Assembly: GCF_000018405.1 (NCBI RefSeq)
Contig: NC_009943.1
Span: 571,255-635,254 of the forward strand
DNA from: Desulfosudis oleivorans Hxd3
Lineage (GTDB): Bacteria > Desulfobacterota > Desulfobacteria > Desulfobacterales > Desulfosudaceae
DNA length: 64,000 nt
Direction of reading: 5' to 3'
The notes beneath the pieces are model-generated. The model saw only the letters and a list, made by a program, of their open reading frames with translations. It did no database searches and was not told the origin of the DNA. Shown one piece after another: positions 43,430 through 53,166 of the stretch. Numbering within the stretch: the stretch's first letter is position 1; every line of letters begins with the position of its first letter. The translations under genes and the position numbers were made by a program.

Positions 43430-43717
43430 ATGAAGTTCAGACCATTGCACGACCGGATTCTGGTAAAACGGGTTGAGGAAGAGACAAAGACCAAGGGCGG
43501 TATCATCATTCCCGACACCGCAAAGGAAAAGCCCATTGAGGGCAAGGTGATGGCGGTTGGCAACGGCCGGCTCGGTGAGGACGGCAAGCTCATTCCTTTG
43601 GAGGTCAAGAAGGGCGATCGGGTACTGTTCGGCAAATATGGCGGAACAGAGGTCAAGATGGACGGCCAGGAATACCTGATCATGCGGGAAGACGACATTC
43701 TCGGTATTCTGGAATAG
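43430..43717 (+). CDS. groES: Co-chaperonin GroES
   Basis: GroES (95 residues) begins [35 protein letters not shown], the mobile loop region, and ends with [14 protein letters not shown]. It forms the heptameric lid of GroEL. Translation starts after AAGGAGGAG. It is 37 bases before groEL in an operon that ends with a strong terminator. No CIRCE element (TTAGCACTC repeat) is seen upstream, so control is not HrcA-type at that site. Confidence 0.98.
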   Translation: MKFRPLHDRILVKRVEEETKTKGGIIIPDTAKEKPIEGKVMAVGNGRLGEDGKLIPLEVKKGDRVLFGKYGGTEVKMDGQEYLIMREDDILGILE

Positions 43718-43754
43718 AACAATTTAAGACAAAAGACATAAAGGAGTGAATGAA

Positions 43755-45407
<1,653 letters not shown>

Positions 45408-45440
45408 CAACCTGCTCCCTTTCCGCTTTAATAAAAATAG

Positions 45441-45474
45441 AAAGCCCCCGTGAAACCTCACGGGGGCTTTTTTT
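45441..45474 (+). terminator. Rho-independent terminator after groEL
   Basis: AAAGCCCCCGTGA (45441-45453) pairs with TCACGGGGGCTTT (45458-45470) around the loop AACC, followed by a T run. It ends groESL transcription. An A-rich left flank means it may also act on the amt gene that comes from the other side. Confidence 0.95.
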
Positions 45475-45496
45475 ATGAATACGAATTTTCCGTCGC

Positions 45497-46831
45497 CTAC
45501 TTCTGGGCGTAGGCCGACACACTAAAATCCGGGTAGGCATTACCGCCGTGCTCGGAAAAGTCAAGCCCCTCGGCCTCTTCTTCAGGAGATACCCGCAGGC
45601 CGATGGTTTTGTCTATCAGCTTGAACATGACAAAGGCCATGGAAAAGGTCCATGCAAAGCAGGTCCCCATGCCCAGAAGCTGCACGCCGATGATGGACGC
45701 CGATGTGCCGCCCATGTTGAAGATACCGGCGGCCAGCGTTCCCCAGGCCCCGCACACACCGTGGACCGATACCGCGCCCACCGGGTCGTCGACCTTGATT
45801 TTGTCGAAAAAGAGAACGGAGAACACCACCAGCACACCGGCAATGGCGCCGATGATAATGGAACTGGTCGGCGACACGTTGGCGCATCCGGCCGTGATAC
45901 CCACCAGGCCGGCCAGGGCGCCGTTTAAGCTCATGCTGATTTCCGGCTTGCCGAACTTGAGCCAGGAGACGATCATGGCAAACACGGCGCCTGTGGCCGC
46001 GGCCAGGTTGGTGTTGACAAAGATCATGGCAATGCTTTTGTCCGCAACGGTGGTGGAGCCGGGGTTGAACCCGAACCAGCCCAGCCACAGGATAAAGACG
46101 CCCAGGGCCGCCAGGGGAATGTTGTGACCGGGAATGGCCCGTGCCGTGCCGTCCTTTGCGTACTTTCCCATACGGGGGCCCAGCACGATGGCACCTGCCA
46201 GGGCCGCCCAGCCGCCCACCGAGTGCACCACCGTGGACCCGGCAAAGTCGATAAACCCGAACCCTTCCAGCCAGCCGCCGCCGTTGAACAGGCTGCCCCA
46301 GGCCCAGCTGCCGAACACCGGGTAGATCAGGGCGCTTAACACGATACTGTAGGCGATATAGCCGATGAACTTTGTCCGTTCCGCCATGGCACCGGACACG
46401 ATGGTGGCTGCCGTGGCGCAGAAGACCACCTGGAACATCCAGAAGGCCAGGACCCAGGGATCCCCTTCCGGGGAAAAGTCACTTAAGAAGAACCCGCTGG
46501 TGCCGAACCATCCGGAGGCCGAGGCCCCGAACATCAGGCCGAATCCCACGGCCCAGAAGACCAGGCTGCCGATGGAAAAGTCCATCAGGTTTTTCATTAA
46601 AATATTGACCGCGTTCTTGGCCCGGGTAAAGCCGGTCTCCACCAGGGCAAACCCGGCCTGCATGAAAAAGACCAGGCACGCCGCAACCAGGGTCCAGAGG
46701 TAGTCGGCATGGCTCTGCACCAGTTCAATGGCAGCGGCGTTGGCCGCCGGCGTGATGGCCGCTTCCCCGGCCCATGCACTGACTGACATGGCCAGACCCA
46801 GCAGGGGCGTCATATATAATATCCGTTTCAT
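45497..46831 (-). CDS. amtB: Ammonium transporter (AmtB family)
   Basis: The 444-residue protein has a signal peptide-like start (MKRILYMTPLLGLAMSVSAWA) and about 11 membrane helices. Amt signatures include FVETGFTRAKNAVNILMKNL-like (FALVETGFTRAKN), the pore residues near DFAGSTVVHSVGG, and VHGVCGAWGTLAAGI. It imports ammonium and is controlled by the PII protein encoded 21 bases upstream, which would block the pore when nitrogen is plentiful. Confidence 0.96.
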   Translation of the reverse strand: MKRILYMTPLLGLAMSVSAWAGEAAITPAANAAAIELVQSHADYLWTLVAACLVFFMQAGFALVETGFTRAKNAVNILMKNLMDFSIGSLVFWAVGFGLMFGASASGWFGTSGFFLSDFSPEGDPWVLAFWMFQVVFCATAATIVSGAMAERTKFIGYIAYSIVLSALIYPVFGSWAWGSLFNGGGWLEGFGFIDFAGSTVVHSVGGWAALAGAIVLGPRMGKYAKDGTARAIPGHNIPLAALGVFILWLGWFGFNPGSTTVADKSIAMIFVNTNLAAATGAVFAMIVSWLKFGKPEISMSLNGALAGLVGITAGCANVSPTSSIIIGAIAGVLVVFSVLFFDKIKVDDPVGAVSVHGVCGAWGTLAAGIFNMGGTSASIIGVQLLGMGTCFAWTFSMAFVMFKLIDKTIGLRVSPEEEAEGLDFSEHGGNAYPDFSVSAYAQK

Positions 46832-46852
46832 CCTGTATGCTCCTTTCTTTAT

Positions 46853-47206
<354 letters not shown>

Positions 47207-47251
47207 CTATTGGAATGTGAAAGGTCTTGTGCCCTTTCGATATTGACAAAA

Positions 47252-47266
47252 GCAAAGGATGTGCCA
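47252..47266 (-). promoter_or_regulatory. Sigma-54 (-24/-12) promoter of glnK-amtB
   Basis: Read on the minus strand, TGGCACATCCTTTGC is TGGCAC-N5-TTGC with the GG-GC distance of 12, a match as good as that of pilA. It lies about 60 bases before the glnK start at 47191. Control by an NtrC-type activator under nitrogen limitation is likely. The activator gene is not in the window. Confidence 0.9.
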
Positions 47267-47373
47267 GAAAAATATCGAATCGCGGATGGTTAATATAAAT
47301 ACCTCTTTTGTTTAATTATTTTCAATAAAAAGGAGTGACTGAGATGGTGCAGTAAGCCATGATAAAAAAAATA

Positions 47374-47423
47374 GTATTACGAAAATGTATTGATGGCATT
47401 CTATTATTGCATTTTTGTAATAC
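47374..47423. repeat. AT-rich 50-base inverted repeat
   Basis: GTATTACGAAAATG (47374-47387) pairs with CATTTTTGTAATAC (47410-47423), 13 of 14, and the pairing partly continues inward (TATTGAT with ATTATTG). It lies in the 616-base gap between the glnK promoter and the FHA gene, 108 bases upstream of the sigma-54 site. It has no T tail on either side, so it is not a terminator. It may be an operator or a hairpin in an untranslated RNA. Confidence 0.55.
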
Positions 47424-47808
47424 GTTTCCGGGTGTCCATCACGGCCCTGCCCTTGTAAACACCGGGTGCCGGGCAGGCGTAAATTTCCGGCCTGTTTTCG
47501 TGAGCCCGGGTATTTCACGAGTTGATTTGGCCGAAAGATGCAAGGCGCGGGACAAAATATTAAAGGGGCAACCCCCTTGGACCCTCGACCCCTTGAATCC
47601 TTGAACCCTTTGCTTCCATTAAATCGGAGAAGGCCCCAAACCTATACATATCGAAACACTTTATGAAATATTTACCTTAAGTACCTGTTTGCCTGATTCT
47701 TCTTGCAAAATCGAACTTGATTTAGCATAGTATGCAAATAAAGTTGCAGATGTTTTGCGGCAACCGGCAGGGAGGCCGGCCGTTTTGCACGGACAGAAGG
47801 AGGAACCC
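47424..47808. other. Intergenic region before the FHA gene
   Basis: No gene is supported. The left part contains GC-rich segments with no coding sense. A weak sigma-70-like pair, TTGCAA (47703-47708) and CATAGT (47726-47731) with 17-base spacing, stands about 80 bases before the FHA start at 47809, which has AAGGAGGAAC as its ribosome-binding site. Confidence 0.4.
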
Positions 47809-48489
47809 ATGACCCGGCGTGAAATCGACGATACCCTTAACCTGGATAAGGAAGCCCTTGACTTTGTCGAGCAGGAAAAGTTTCAGGTGGAGGAGAAAGT
47901 CATCTACTCCGGACGCAAAAAAGGGGCCTGCATTGTCTTTATCACCGGCCCGTCCAGGGGCAATGTGGTGGCCGCACACAAGGGAACCATGACCATCGGC
48001 CGGGACCAGGCATCGGACATTGTCATCAACAAGCAGTATGTTTCCAAAAAGCACGCGCAGATCATCTCTTCAGAAGATGGGGCGAAAATTGTTGACTGCA
48101 AAAGCACCAACGGCACTTTTCTCAACGACACTCTCATTGAACAGGCCGAACTTAAGGATCGTGACGAGATCAAGATCGGCAGCGTGATTATGCAGTACTT
48201 CCGTATCGACCTGAATGACGCGGACCAGGAGCGTATCCCAGCGGTTTTGGAGGACCAGAAACCATCGGCGTTTTATAACAAGGTATTTGCCGAGGTTCAG
48301 CCCTTTTTCGGCCAGATGACCGGCCGGTTCCTGGATCGCCAGATTCGGTCCCACCTGGGCAAGAGCCCCGGCACCCTTGAGTTTTCAGACAGGGAGAGCC
48401 TGGCAAGATGGCTCCGTATTTCAGCTGGCCTGCTGATGAATGAAAAAATCGCCGATACCCTGGCGGAAAAGATCCTGGCATTAGAGTAG
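47809..48489 (+). CDS. FHA-domain protein
   Basis: The 226-residue protein has an FHA domain (about 55-125) with TIGRDQASDIVINKQYVSKKHAQII and STNGTFLN; FHA domains bind phosphothreonine. The N-terminus has TRREIDDTLNLDK, an acidic threonine segment like the phospho-sites of kinase partner proteins. The C-terminal 90 residues are helical with no known motif. It lies about 100 bases before a Ser/Thr kinase gene. ATG 47809 follows AAGGAGG and is preferred to an upstream start. It probably reads the kinase's output. Confidence 0.85.
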   Translation: MTRREIDDTLNLDKEALDFVEQEKFQVEEKVIYSGRKKGACIVFITGPSRGNVVAAHKGTMTIGRDQASDIVINKQYVSKKHAQIISSEDGAKIVDCKSTNGTFLNDTLIEQAELKDRDEIKIGSVIMQYFRIDLNDADQERIPAVLEDQKPSAFYNKVFAEVQPFFGQMTGRFLDRQIRSHLGKSPGTLEFSDRESLARWLRISAGLLMNEKIADTLAEKILALE

Positions 48490-48588
48490 TGTCCATGCTT
48501 CTGTTGTAAGCGCACGAAAAAGGGTTCCATCCCAGGCCGCTGCACCTGCATCTTCACCGGCACGCGTCTATTTTACTGGAGCAGGCCC

Positions 48589-49485
48589 ATGGCAAAGCTC
48601 ACGGAGGTCGACCTGAGCCACCTGCTTGGACGGGAGGTGGGAACATCAACGCTTTTAAAAGAGCTGGACCGCGGTGCCATGGCCGTCGTGTTCGTGGCCT
48701 TTCAGCGCACCCTCAAGCGTCAGATCGCCGTTAAGATTCTTCCCAAATCCATTCTCACGCCTGAAACGGCCGCGCTTTTTGTTCAGGAAGCCGAGATGGC
48801 CGCCATTCTCTCCCACCCCAACATCATTCAGGTTTACGAGGTGGGAGAGACGGACGAATTTCTCTATTTCACCATGCAGCTGATCCAGGGCAACTCCCTC
48901 GCATACCATATCGGCCGGGTCCGGGACCATGTGATTCCGTCAAAAAGATTTTTGCCGGTTTCTGCCAGTCTTGACCTGGTGCGGGCCATGCTGGACGCTC
49001 TGGACTATGCCCACGGCCAGGACATCGTGCACCGGGACGTAAAACCCTCCAACGTGCTGATTGAACCCCATACGCAGCGCCCCATTTTGATGGATTTCGG
49101 CATCTCCAAAAGTGTGCGCGAGCCCGGCGCCGCTGAAAATACCATTCTGGGGACCCCGGTGAACATGGCGCCGGAACAGATTCTGGGAAAAGAGATGGAC
49201 AACCGGGTTGATGTGTACGGTGCGGGTGTCCTGCTGTTTCAGTCTCTTGTCTCAAACCTGCCGCTGGCACCGCATGAATCCACCAGGGAACTGCTGAAAC
49301 TCAAACTGGCCGACCGGATGTTTATTCGCCCGCCTTCTGCAGTCAACCCGGCCGTTCATTCAGACATGGACGAAATTGTTGTAAAGGCCACCGCGTTTCA
49401 CCCCCGGGACCGCTATGGCTCCTGCCGGGAGTTCGCGGATGCCTTGAAACACTACGCAGCCAACCATTTGCAGGCAGACCGTTGA
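48589..49485 (+). CDS. Serine/threonine protein kinase
   Basis: The 298-residue Hanks-type kinase has IAVKILPKS for the catalytic Lys, the catalytic loop HRDVKPSNVL and DFGISK, and an activation segment ending in APEQILGKEMD. It has no membrane segment or sensor, unlike PknB, so it is a cytosolic kinase. The glycine loop is degenerate (LDRGAMAVVFVAF), which does not rule out activity. It lies between the FHA gene and the large protein at 49497, so the three are one signalling unit. The next gene's frame begins four bases before its stop. Confidence 0.92.
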   Translation: MAKLTEVDLSHLLGREVGTSTLLKELDRGAMAVVFVAFQRTLKRQIAVKILPKSILTPETAALFVQEAEMAAILSHPNIIQVYEVGETDEFLYFTMQLIQGNSLAYHIGRVRDHVIPSKRFLPVSASLDLVRAMLDALDYAHGQDIVHRDVKPSNVLIEPHTQRPILMDFGISKSVREPGAAENTILGTPVNMAPEQILGKEMDNRVDVYGAGVLLFQSLVSNLPLAPHESTRELLKLKLADRMFIRPPSAVNPAVHSDMDEIVVKATAFHPRDRYGSCREFADALKHYAANHLQADR

Positions 49486-49496
49486 AAGGAGACCCA

Positions 49497-51713
49497 ATGG
49501 CAGAGCCGAAAGCCGGCAGCGCCGAATATGTCAAGCTGAGCCGCATGGTGTGCATGCTGTTGAACCGCGCCATGATGTACAAGGCCGACCACCCCCAGAT
49601 TCGTGAGGCGGCCGCCAACCTGTATAGGGAACTTGCCCTCCTGCTTCCCCAGGTGGCCTCCATCTCCCTGATTCTTCACCAGGACCAGCTTTACCTGGAT
49701 GAAGAACCGGTGGACCCGCGCATCAATGTGGGCCGCATCGTGGCCCTCTTCAAGAAAGCCGGCATTCAGTCGATTTCCTTTTTTAAGGGTATGGCCGCGG
49801 AAGAACTGGATGTGCTGATCGACATTGTCACATCGCCGGCCCAGTATGCCGACAGCCCGGCCATGATCGAGGAGCTGCGGTTCCGGGGGGTGGATCAGCT
49901 GAAGATCAACCATGTGTTTTATAAAAAAATCACCCGTGAAGAGGAGGTGATTACCCGTCGGGACCAGGAGGAAAAACCGGTTCCCCCGCCGGTCTCCGAC
50001 GCAGCAAAAAAGCAGCTCATGAAAACGCTGCTGGAGAGTGTACTTGCCGAGGAAACGGATAAAACCCTTTCCATGCAGCGTCTGATGAGTGATCCGGCGG
50101 GTATGTCGAAACAAATGCTGTCGGTAGAAGAAAAAGGTATGGCCGCTGTGGCATCCGGCAACCTTGCACCGGGAGATTCCGGCGCTGCCGGGGATACGGC
50201 GGCCATCACACCGGGTGCCACCCTCCTTTACCAGATCCAGACCCTGGGCGACGATATTCGGCAACACCTGGAAACCGAAGGCCCATCCGACATGATGAAT
50301 GTGGCTGAAGCGGTCTTTGAAATGAAGCGTCAATTGACCCTGGGAATTGAGGCTCGGAAGGCGGTCAACCAGGCCTATGAAAACGAATCGGCGATTGTAG
50401 ACCAGGTCAATGCCCTGTCCGATGATGTGCTGGTGCAGTTAATTAAAAACGAGTACCAGCAGGGAAAGATCACAACCGTCCGGCTGGCCCAGATACTGCG
50501 GCGCATGGTTCCCGAACCCGGCGAGCTGCGGCGGCTGCTGCCCAAGATCAAAAAAGCCCTGTTGTCCGAGGGCATGCCCGTTGCCGAGTATCTTTCCCTG
50601 GTACAGCATCTGGGCAAAGAACTGGAAAGCGAGGGGCTTTCCAGGGTGCTTCAGGAAGCGGCCGGGTCCGTGGGTGTGGATGGCGCCGACCTGGTCGACG
50701 AGATTCAGAAAAATCCGGAACAGGTGGCCGGCCTGATTGCCATTGCTGCCGAGATTCGAAAGGGCGACGGGGACCAGCAGGCCTTTATGGATACGCTGGT
50801 GAACTATGTTGAGGAGCTGGGAAGCGGACTCCGGAAAGAGACCGCCGGCGGAGATGCGGCTGACGCCCGCAGCATGATGGCCGACCTGGGATCAAACCTG
50901 ACGGCCCATCTGCGGGGCATGAACATAGACCCTGATGCCCTGGCCGAAATGGAGACCCGGATCAACGACCGCATTCAGGCGGTTTTTGACCGGCTGGACA
51001 CCGGTCCGGCGGCACTGGGGGGAGGCGGGTGCCCGGCACGAAAGGAGCGCACCCTGCTGGAGATGATGGAGCAGAGCCTGGAGGGCAATCAGGATTTAAA
51101 GCAGATTCTGCAGGCCGTGCGTGCGGATGCCCAAGCCGACGCCCTTGACGAGAACAGCATTGAACAGATATACGCGGCCATCGTCAAACACCAGGAGGCG
51201 AGAAGGGAAAAAGAGTCAAAACGGCAGATGCCCGCCGGTGTACTCAAGCCGGCCGAATTCCGGTTCCACCTTGAAAAGGAGCTGTCCCGGGCCGGGCGTC
51301 ATAAGCTTTACCTGTCCACCCTGGCCTTTACCATCATCAATGTTCGGCCCAAAACCAAAGTGCCGGCTGATGTGAAAATCAAGAAAGCCGATCTTTTTGC
51401 TGCCGCTTACGAGCGACTGGTGGAGGTCGCCCGGACTTCGGATATCGTGGGTGAGCTGGATCCGAACACCATGACCATTATCCTGCCCATGGCCGAAAAA
51501 GCCGGTGCCCGCCTGGCACTGCAGCGCATCACAAAACTGCTTCACGACCAGCCCTTTGAAATTCAGGGCATTCCCTTGAACGTGATCATTGCCGGTTCGG
51601 TCACCTCGTTTATGCCGGACGAAAGGCCCAACACCGAATCCTTTATTCGCACCATGGCTTATGAACTGGACCATGTGGCCAAGCGGGTCAGAAATGTTCA
51701 CAATCTGACCTGA
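49497..51713 (+). CDS. Large protein with degenerate GGDEF-like C-terminal domain
   Basis: The 738-residue protein has an N-terminal part (about 1-150) with a pattern seen in myxobacterial and related signalling proteins: KADHPQIREAAANLY, LILHQDQLYLDEEPVDP and FFKGMAAEELDVLID. A long helical middle follows (about 180-560). The last 150 residues resemble a diguanylate cyclase fold (FRFHLEKELSRAGRHKLYLS...), but the GGDEF loop is changed to ELDPNTMT, so it should not make c-di-GMP. It may bind a nucleotide or act as a scaffold for the kinase and the FHA protein. ATG 49497 follows GAAAGGAGA and is preferred. Confidence 0.65.
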   Translation: MAEPKAGSAEYVKLSRMVCMLLNRAMMYKADHPQIREAAANLYRELALLLPQVASISLILHQDQLYLDEEPVDPRINVGRIVALFKKAGIQSISFFKGMAAEELDVLIDIVTSPAQYADSPAMIEELRFRGVDQLKINHVFYKKITREEEVITRRDQEEKPVPPPVSDAAKKQLMKTLLESVLAEETDKTLSMQRLMSDPAGMSKQMLSVEEKGMAAVASGNLAPGDSGAAGDTAAITPGATLLYQIQTLGDDIRQHLETEGPSDMMNVAEAVFEMKRQLTLGIEARKAVNQAYENESAIVDQVNALSDDVLVQLIKNEYQQGKITTVRLAQILRRMVPEPGELRRLLPKIKKALLSEGMPVAEYLSLVQHLGKELESEGLSRVLQEAAGSVGVDGADLVDEIQKNPEQVAGLIAIAAEIRKGDGDQQAFMDTLVNYVEELGSGLRKETAGGDAADARSMMADLGSNLTAHLRGMNIDPDALAEMETRINDRIQAVFDRLDTGPAALGGGGCPARKERTLLEMMEQSLEGNQDLKQILQAVRADAQADALDENSIEQIYAAIVKHQEARREKESKRQMPAGVLKPAEFRFHLEKELSRAGRHKLYLSTLAFTIINVRPKTKVPADVKIKKADLFAAAYERLVEVARTSDIVGELDPNTMTIILPMAEKAGARLALQRITKLLHDQPFEIQGIPLNVIIAGSVTSFMPDERPNTESFIRTMAYELDHVAKRVRNVHNLT

Positions 51714-51719
51714 CCCGGG

Positions 51720-52757
51720 TTACTCGACCCACTGAATGCGGGCCTGTTCCCTGGCCACCACGTTGTCGATCTGCATCTTGGGCCATCCCAGGGTCAGGGA
51801 GCTGATGATTTCAAACTGGTCGTCAATACCCAACTGCCTTCTGAAAGCCGGGTAGAACCCCAGCCCCCTTACCAGTGATACCCAGCAGGTGCCCAGGCCC
51901 AGGGCGTGGGCCGCCAGCACCATGTTCTGTCCGCAGATGCCGGTGTCCAGCTGAATGGAGCCGATGCCCCGCTTGTCGGCCAGCAGGATGATCAGCACCG
52001 GCGCGTTAAAAAAGATGTGGTAGTCCGGGTCACTGGTCACGGTATTGATGCCGCCCCGGGCACGGGGCTCCACGTCCCCGGTTTTGATCCGGCAGAGCAG
52101 GGCCATCACCATGTTCTGCCACCAGTTGAGCTTTGCGTTTGGATCGCCGGGCGTTTTTTTGTCCAGGTAGGCGTGGGGCATCATGATAAATGTCCCTTTG
52201 CGAAGGGACCGTTTGCACTTGTCATTGATCTCGTCAATGACCTGTTTGTTGGTGATGGCGATAAACTTCCAGGGCTGGTTGTTGCCCGCCGACGGCGCGA
52301 ACCGTCCCGCCTCGATCACCCTTTCTACCAGGTCCCGCTCCACCGGCTTTTTTTTGTAAAGCCGTATGCTTCGCCGCTTGTAGATCACCCGTTCGGTCTC
52401 GGTGAGCTGGCCTTCAATCTGCTCAAAGGGCTCGCCGGCGCGGCTGCGTATGGGTGCGGGAAGGGTTTTGCCGTTTTCAAACAGGTGGGTGTTTTTCCAG
52501 AAACCGGCGCCCACCCGGTAGTCTCCTTCAATGACAATGGCCTTGTTGGGGCAGGTGGCCACGCAGTTCTGGCAGGTGATGCACCGGAAATGGTCATAAC
52601 GCTGGTTTGGGGCCGCCTTGCCGTCGGCAACCATAAGGATCTGCATGGGGCAGGCGGCCACGCAGGCCCCGCACCCGTTACATTTCTCTTCATCTAAAAC
52701 AAACCGTGCAAAAGCGGCCTCCGGGTTGTTGGTCGATTGAAAAAATTTTTTGATCAT
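51720..52757 (-). CDS. Ferredoxin-nitroreductase fusion protein
   Basis: The 345-residue protein has two 4Fe-4S clusters at the start: CNGCGACVAACPM (about 21-33) and CITCQNCVATCPN (about 58-70). A nitroreductase domain follows from about 125 (ERVIYKRRSIRLYKKKPVERDLVERVIEAGRFAPSAGNNQPW), which binds FMN. The C-terminal motif GICGQNMVLAAHALGLGTCWVSLV is typical. Electrons would come from ferredoxin rather than NAD(P)H. Substrate unknown. It converges with the signalling module, six bases away. Confidence 0.88.
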   Translation of the reverse strand: MIKKFFQSTNNPEAAFARFVLDEEKCNGCGACVAACPMQILMVADGKAAPNQRYDHFRCITCQNCVATCPNKAIVIEGDYRVGAGFWKNTHLFENGKTLPAPIRSRAGEPFEQIEGQLTETERVIYKRRSIRLYKKKPVERDLVERVIEAGRFAPSAGNNQPWKFIAITNKQVIDEINDKCKRSLRKGTFIMMPHAYLDKKTPGDPNAKLNWWQNMVMALLCRIKTGDVEPRARGGINTVTSDPDYHIFFNAPVLIILLADKRGIGSIQLDTGICGQNMVLAAHALGLGTCWVSLVRGLGFYPAFRRQLGIDDQFEIISSLTLGWPKMQIDNVVAREQARIQWVE

Positions 52758-52867
52758 GGCCGCTCCCTGTCGTTAACGCCGATTTAAATGATTAAAGGAC
52801 CTCTCTAAAAATTGATTTTTTCCCAACACCAAACGCCATTTTTTGTTTTTGGCGGTTTATTTTTTTA

Positions 52868-52960
52868 TCTCGCGAAGGCGCAAAGTGCGCAAAGGATTAT
52901 GCCTTCTGCTTTACACCCAGCGTTCACGCTTTTCTCTGCGTCCTTTGGGTCTTTGCGAGA
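52868..52960. repeat. Imperfect inverted repeat with GCAAAG-rich arms
   Basis: The left arm begins TCTCGCGAAGGCGCAAAG (52868-52885) and the right arm ends CTTTGGGTCTTTGCGAGA (52943-52960), which reads back as TCTCGCAAAGACCCAAAG. The arms share most positions and are about 57 bases apart. Similar CTCGCAAAGGCGCAAAG elements are known from intergenic spaces of many bacterial genomes. This may be such an element; copies elsewhere cannot be checked here. Confidence 0.5.
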
Positions 52961-53015
52961 AATTTAATTTTTCGCGGTTCCCTAAAGTCATGATGTTGGA
53001 TCGATGATAGTATGG

Positions 53016-53035
53016 AGTTGACTCTCTAGTCAACT
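53016..53035. promoter_or_regulatory. Perfect 20-bp palindrome, likely operator of the MerR-TetR regulator
   Basis: AGTTGACTCTCTAGTCAACT is a perfect inverted repeat with eight-base arms and a four-base spacer, of the form used by TetR-family dimers. The TTGACT also fits a -35 box. It lies 131 bases before the regulator start at 53167. Autoregulation, and control of the genes at 54398-60497, are the natural hypotheses. A related but imperfect TTGACTCAACCGTCCAA stands at 54324-54340, 57 bases before the thiolase start. Confidence 0.65.
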
Positions 53036-53166
53036 GAAAATGAATTGTGCGCCTTTCTTTCTCGTGGAATAATGCCTTATTTAATGAAGGCTATAAAATT
53101 TCAGGATTGACCCGGGTCGATAACAGGTGTATAGTTTGTGGTCAGAATCAGGGAGGATGTAAAAAA

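Larger units (their letters stand above)
52758..53166. other. Intergenic region upstream of the MerR-TetR regulator
   Basis: The 409-base interval between divergent genes carries no convincing gene. It contains an imperfect inverted repeat (52868-52960) and the 20-bp palindrome at 53016-53035. Both probably belong to regulation or to a small repeat family. Confidence 0.5.
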
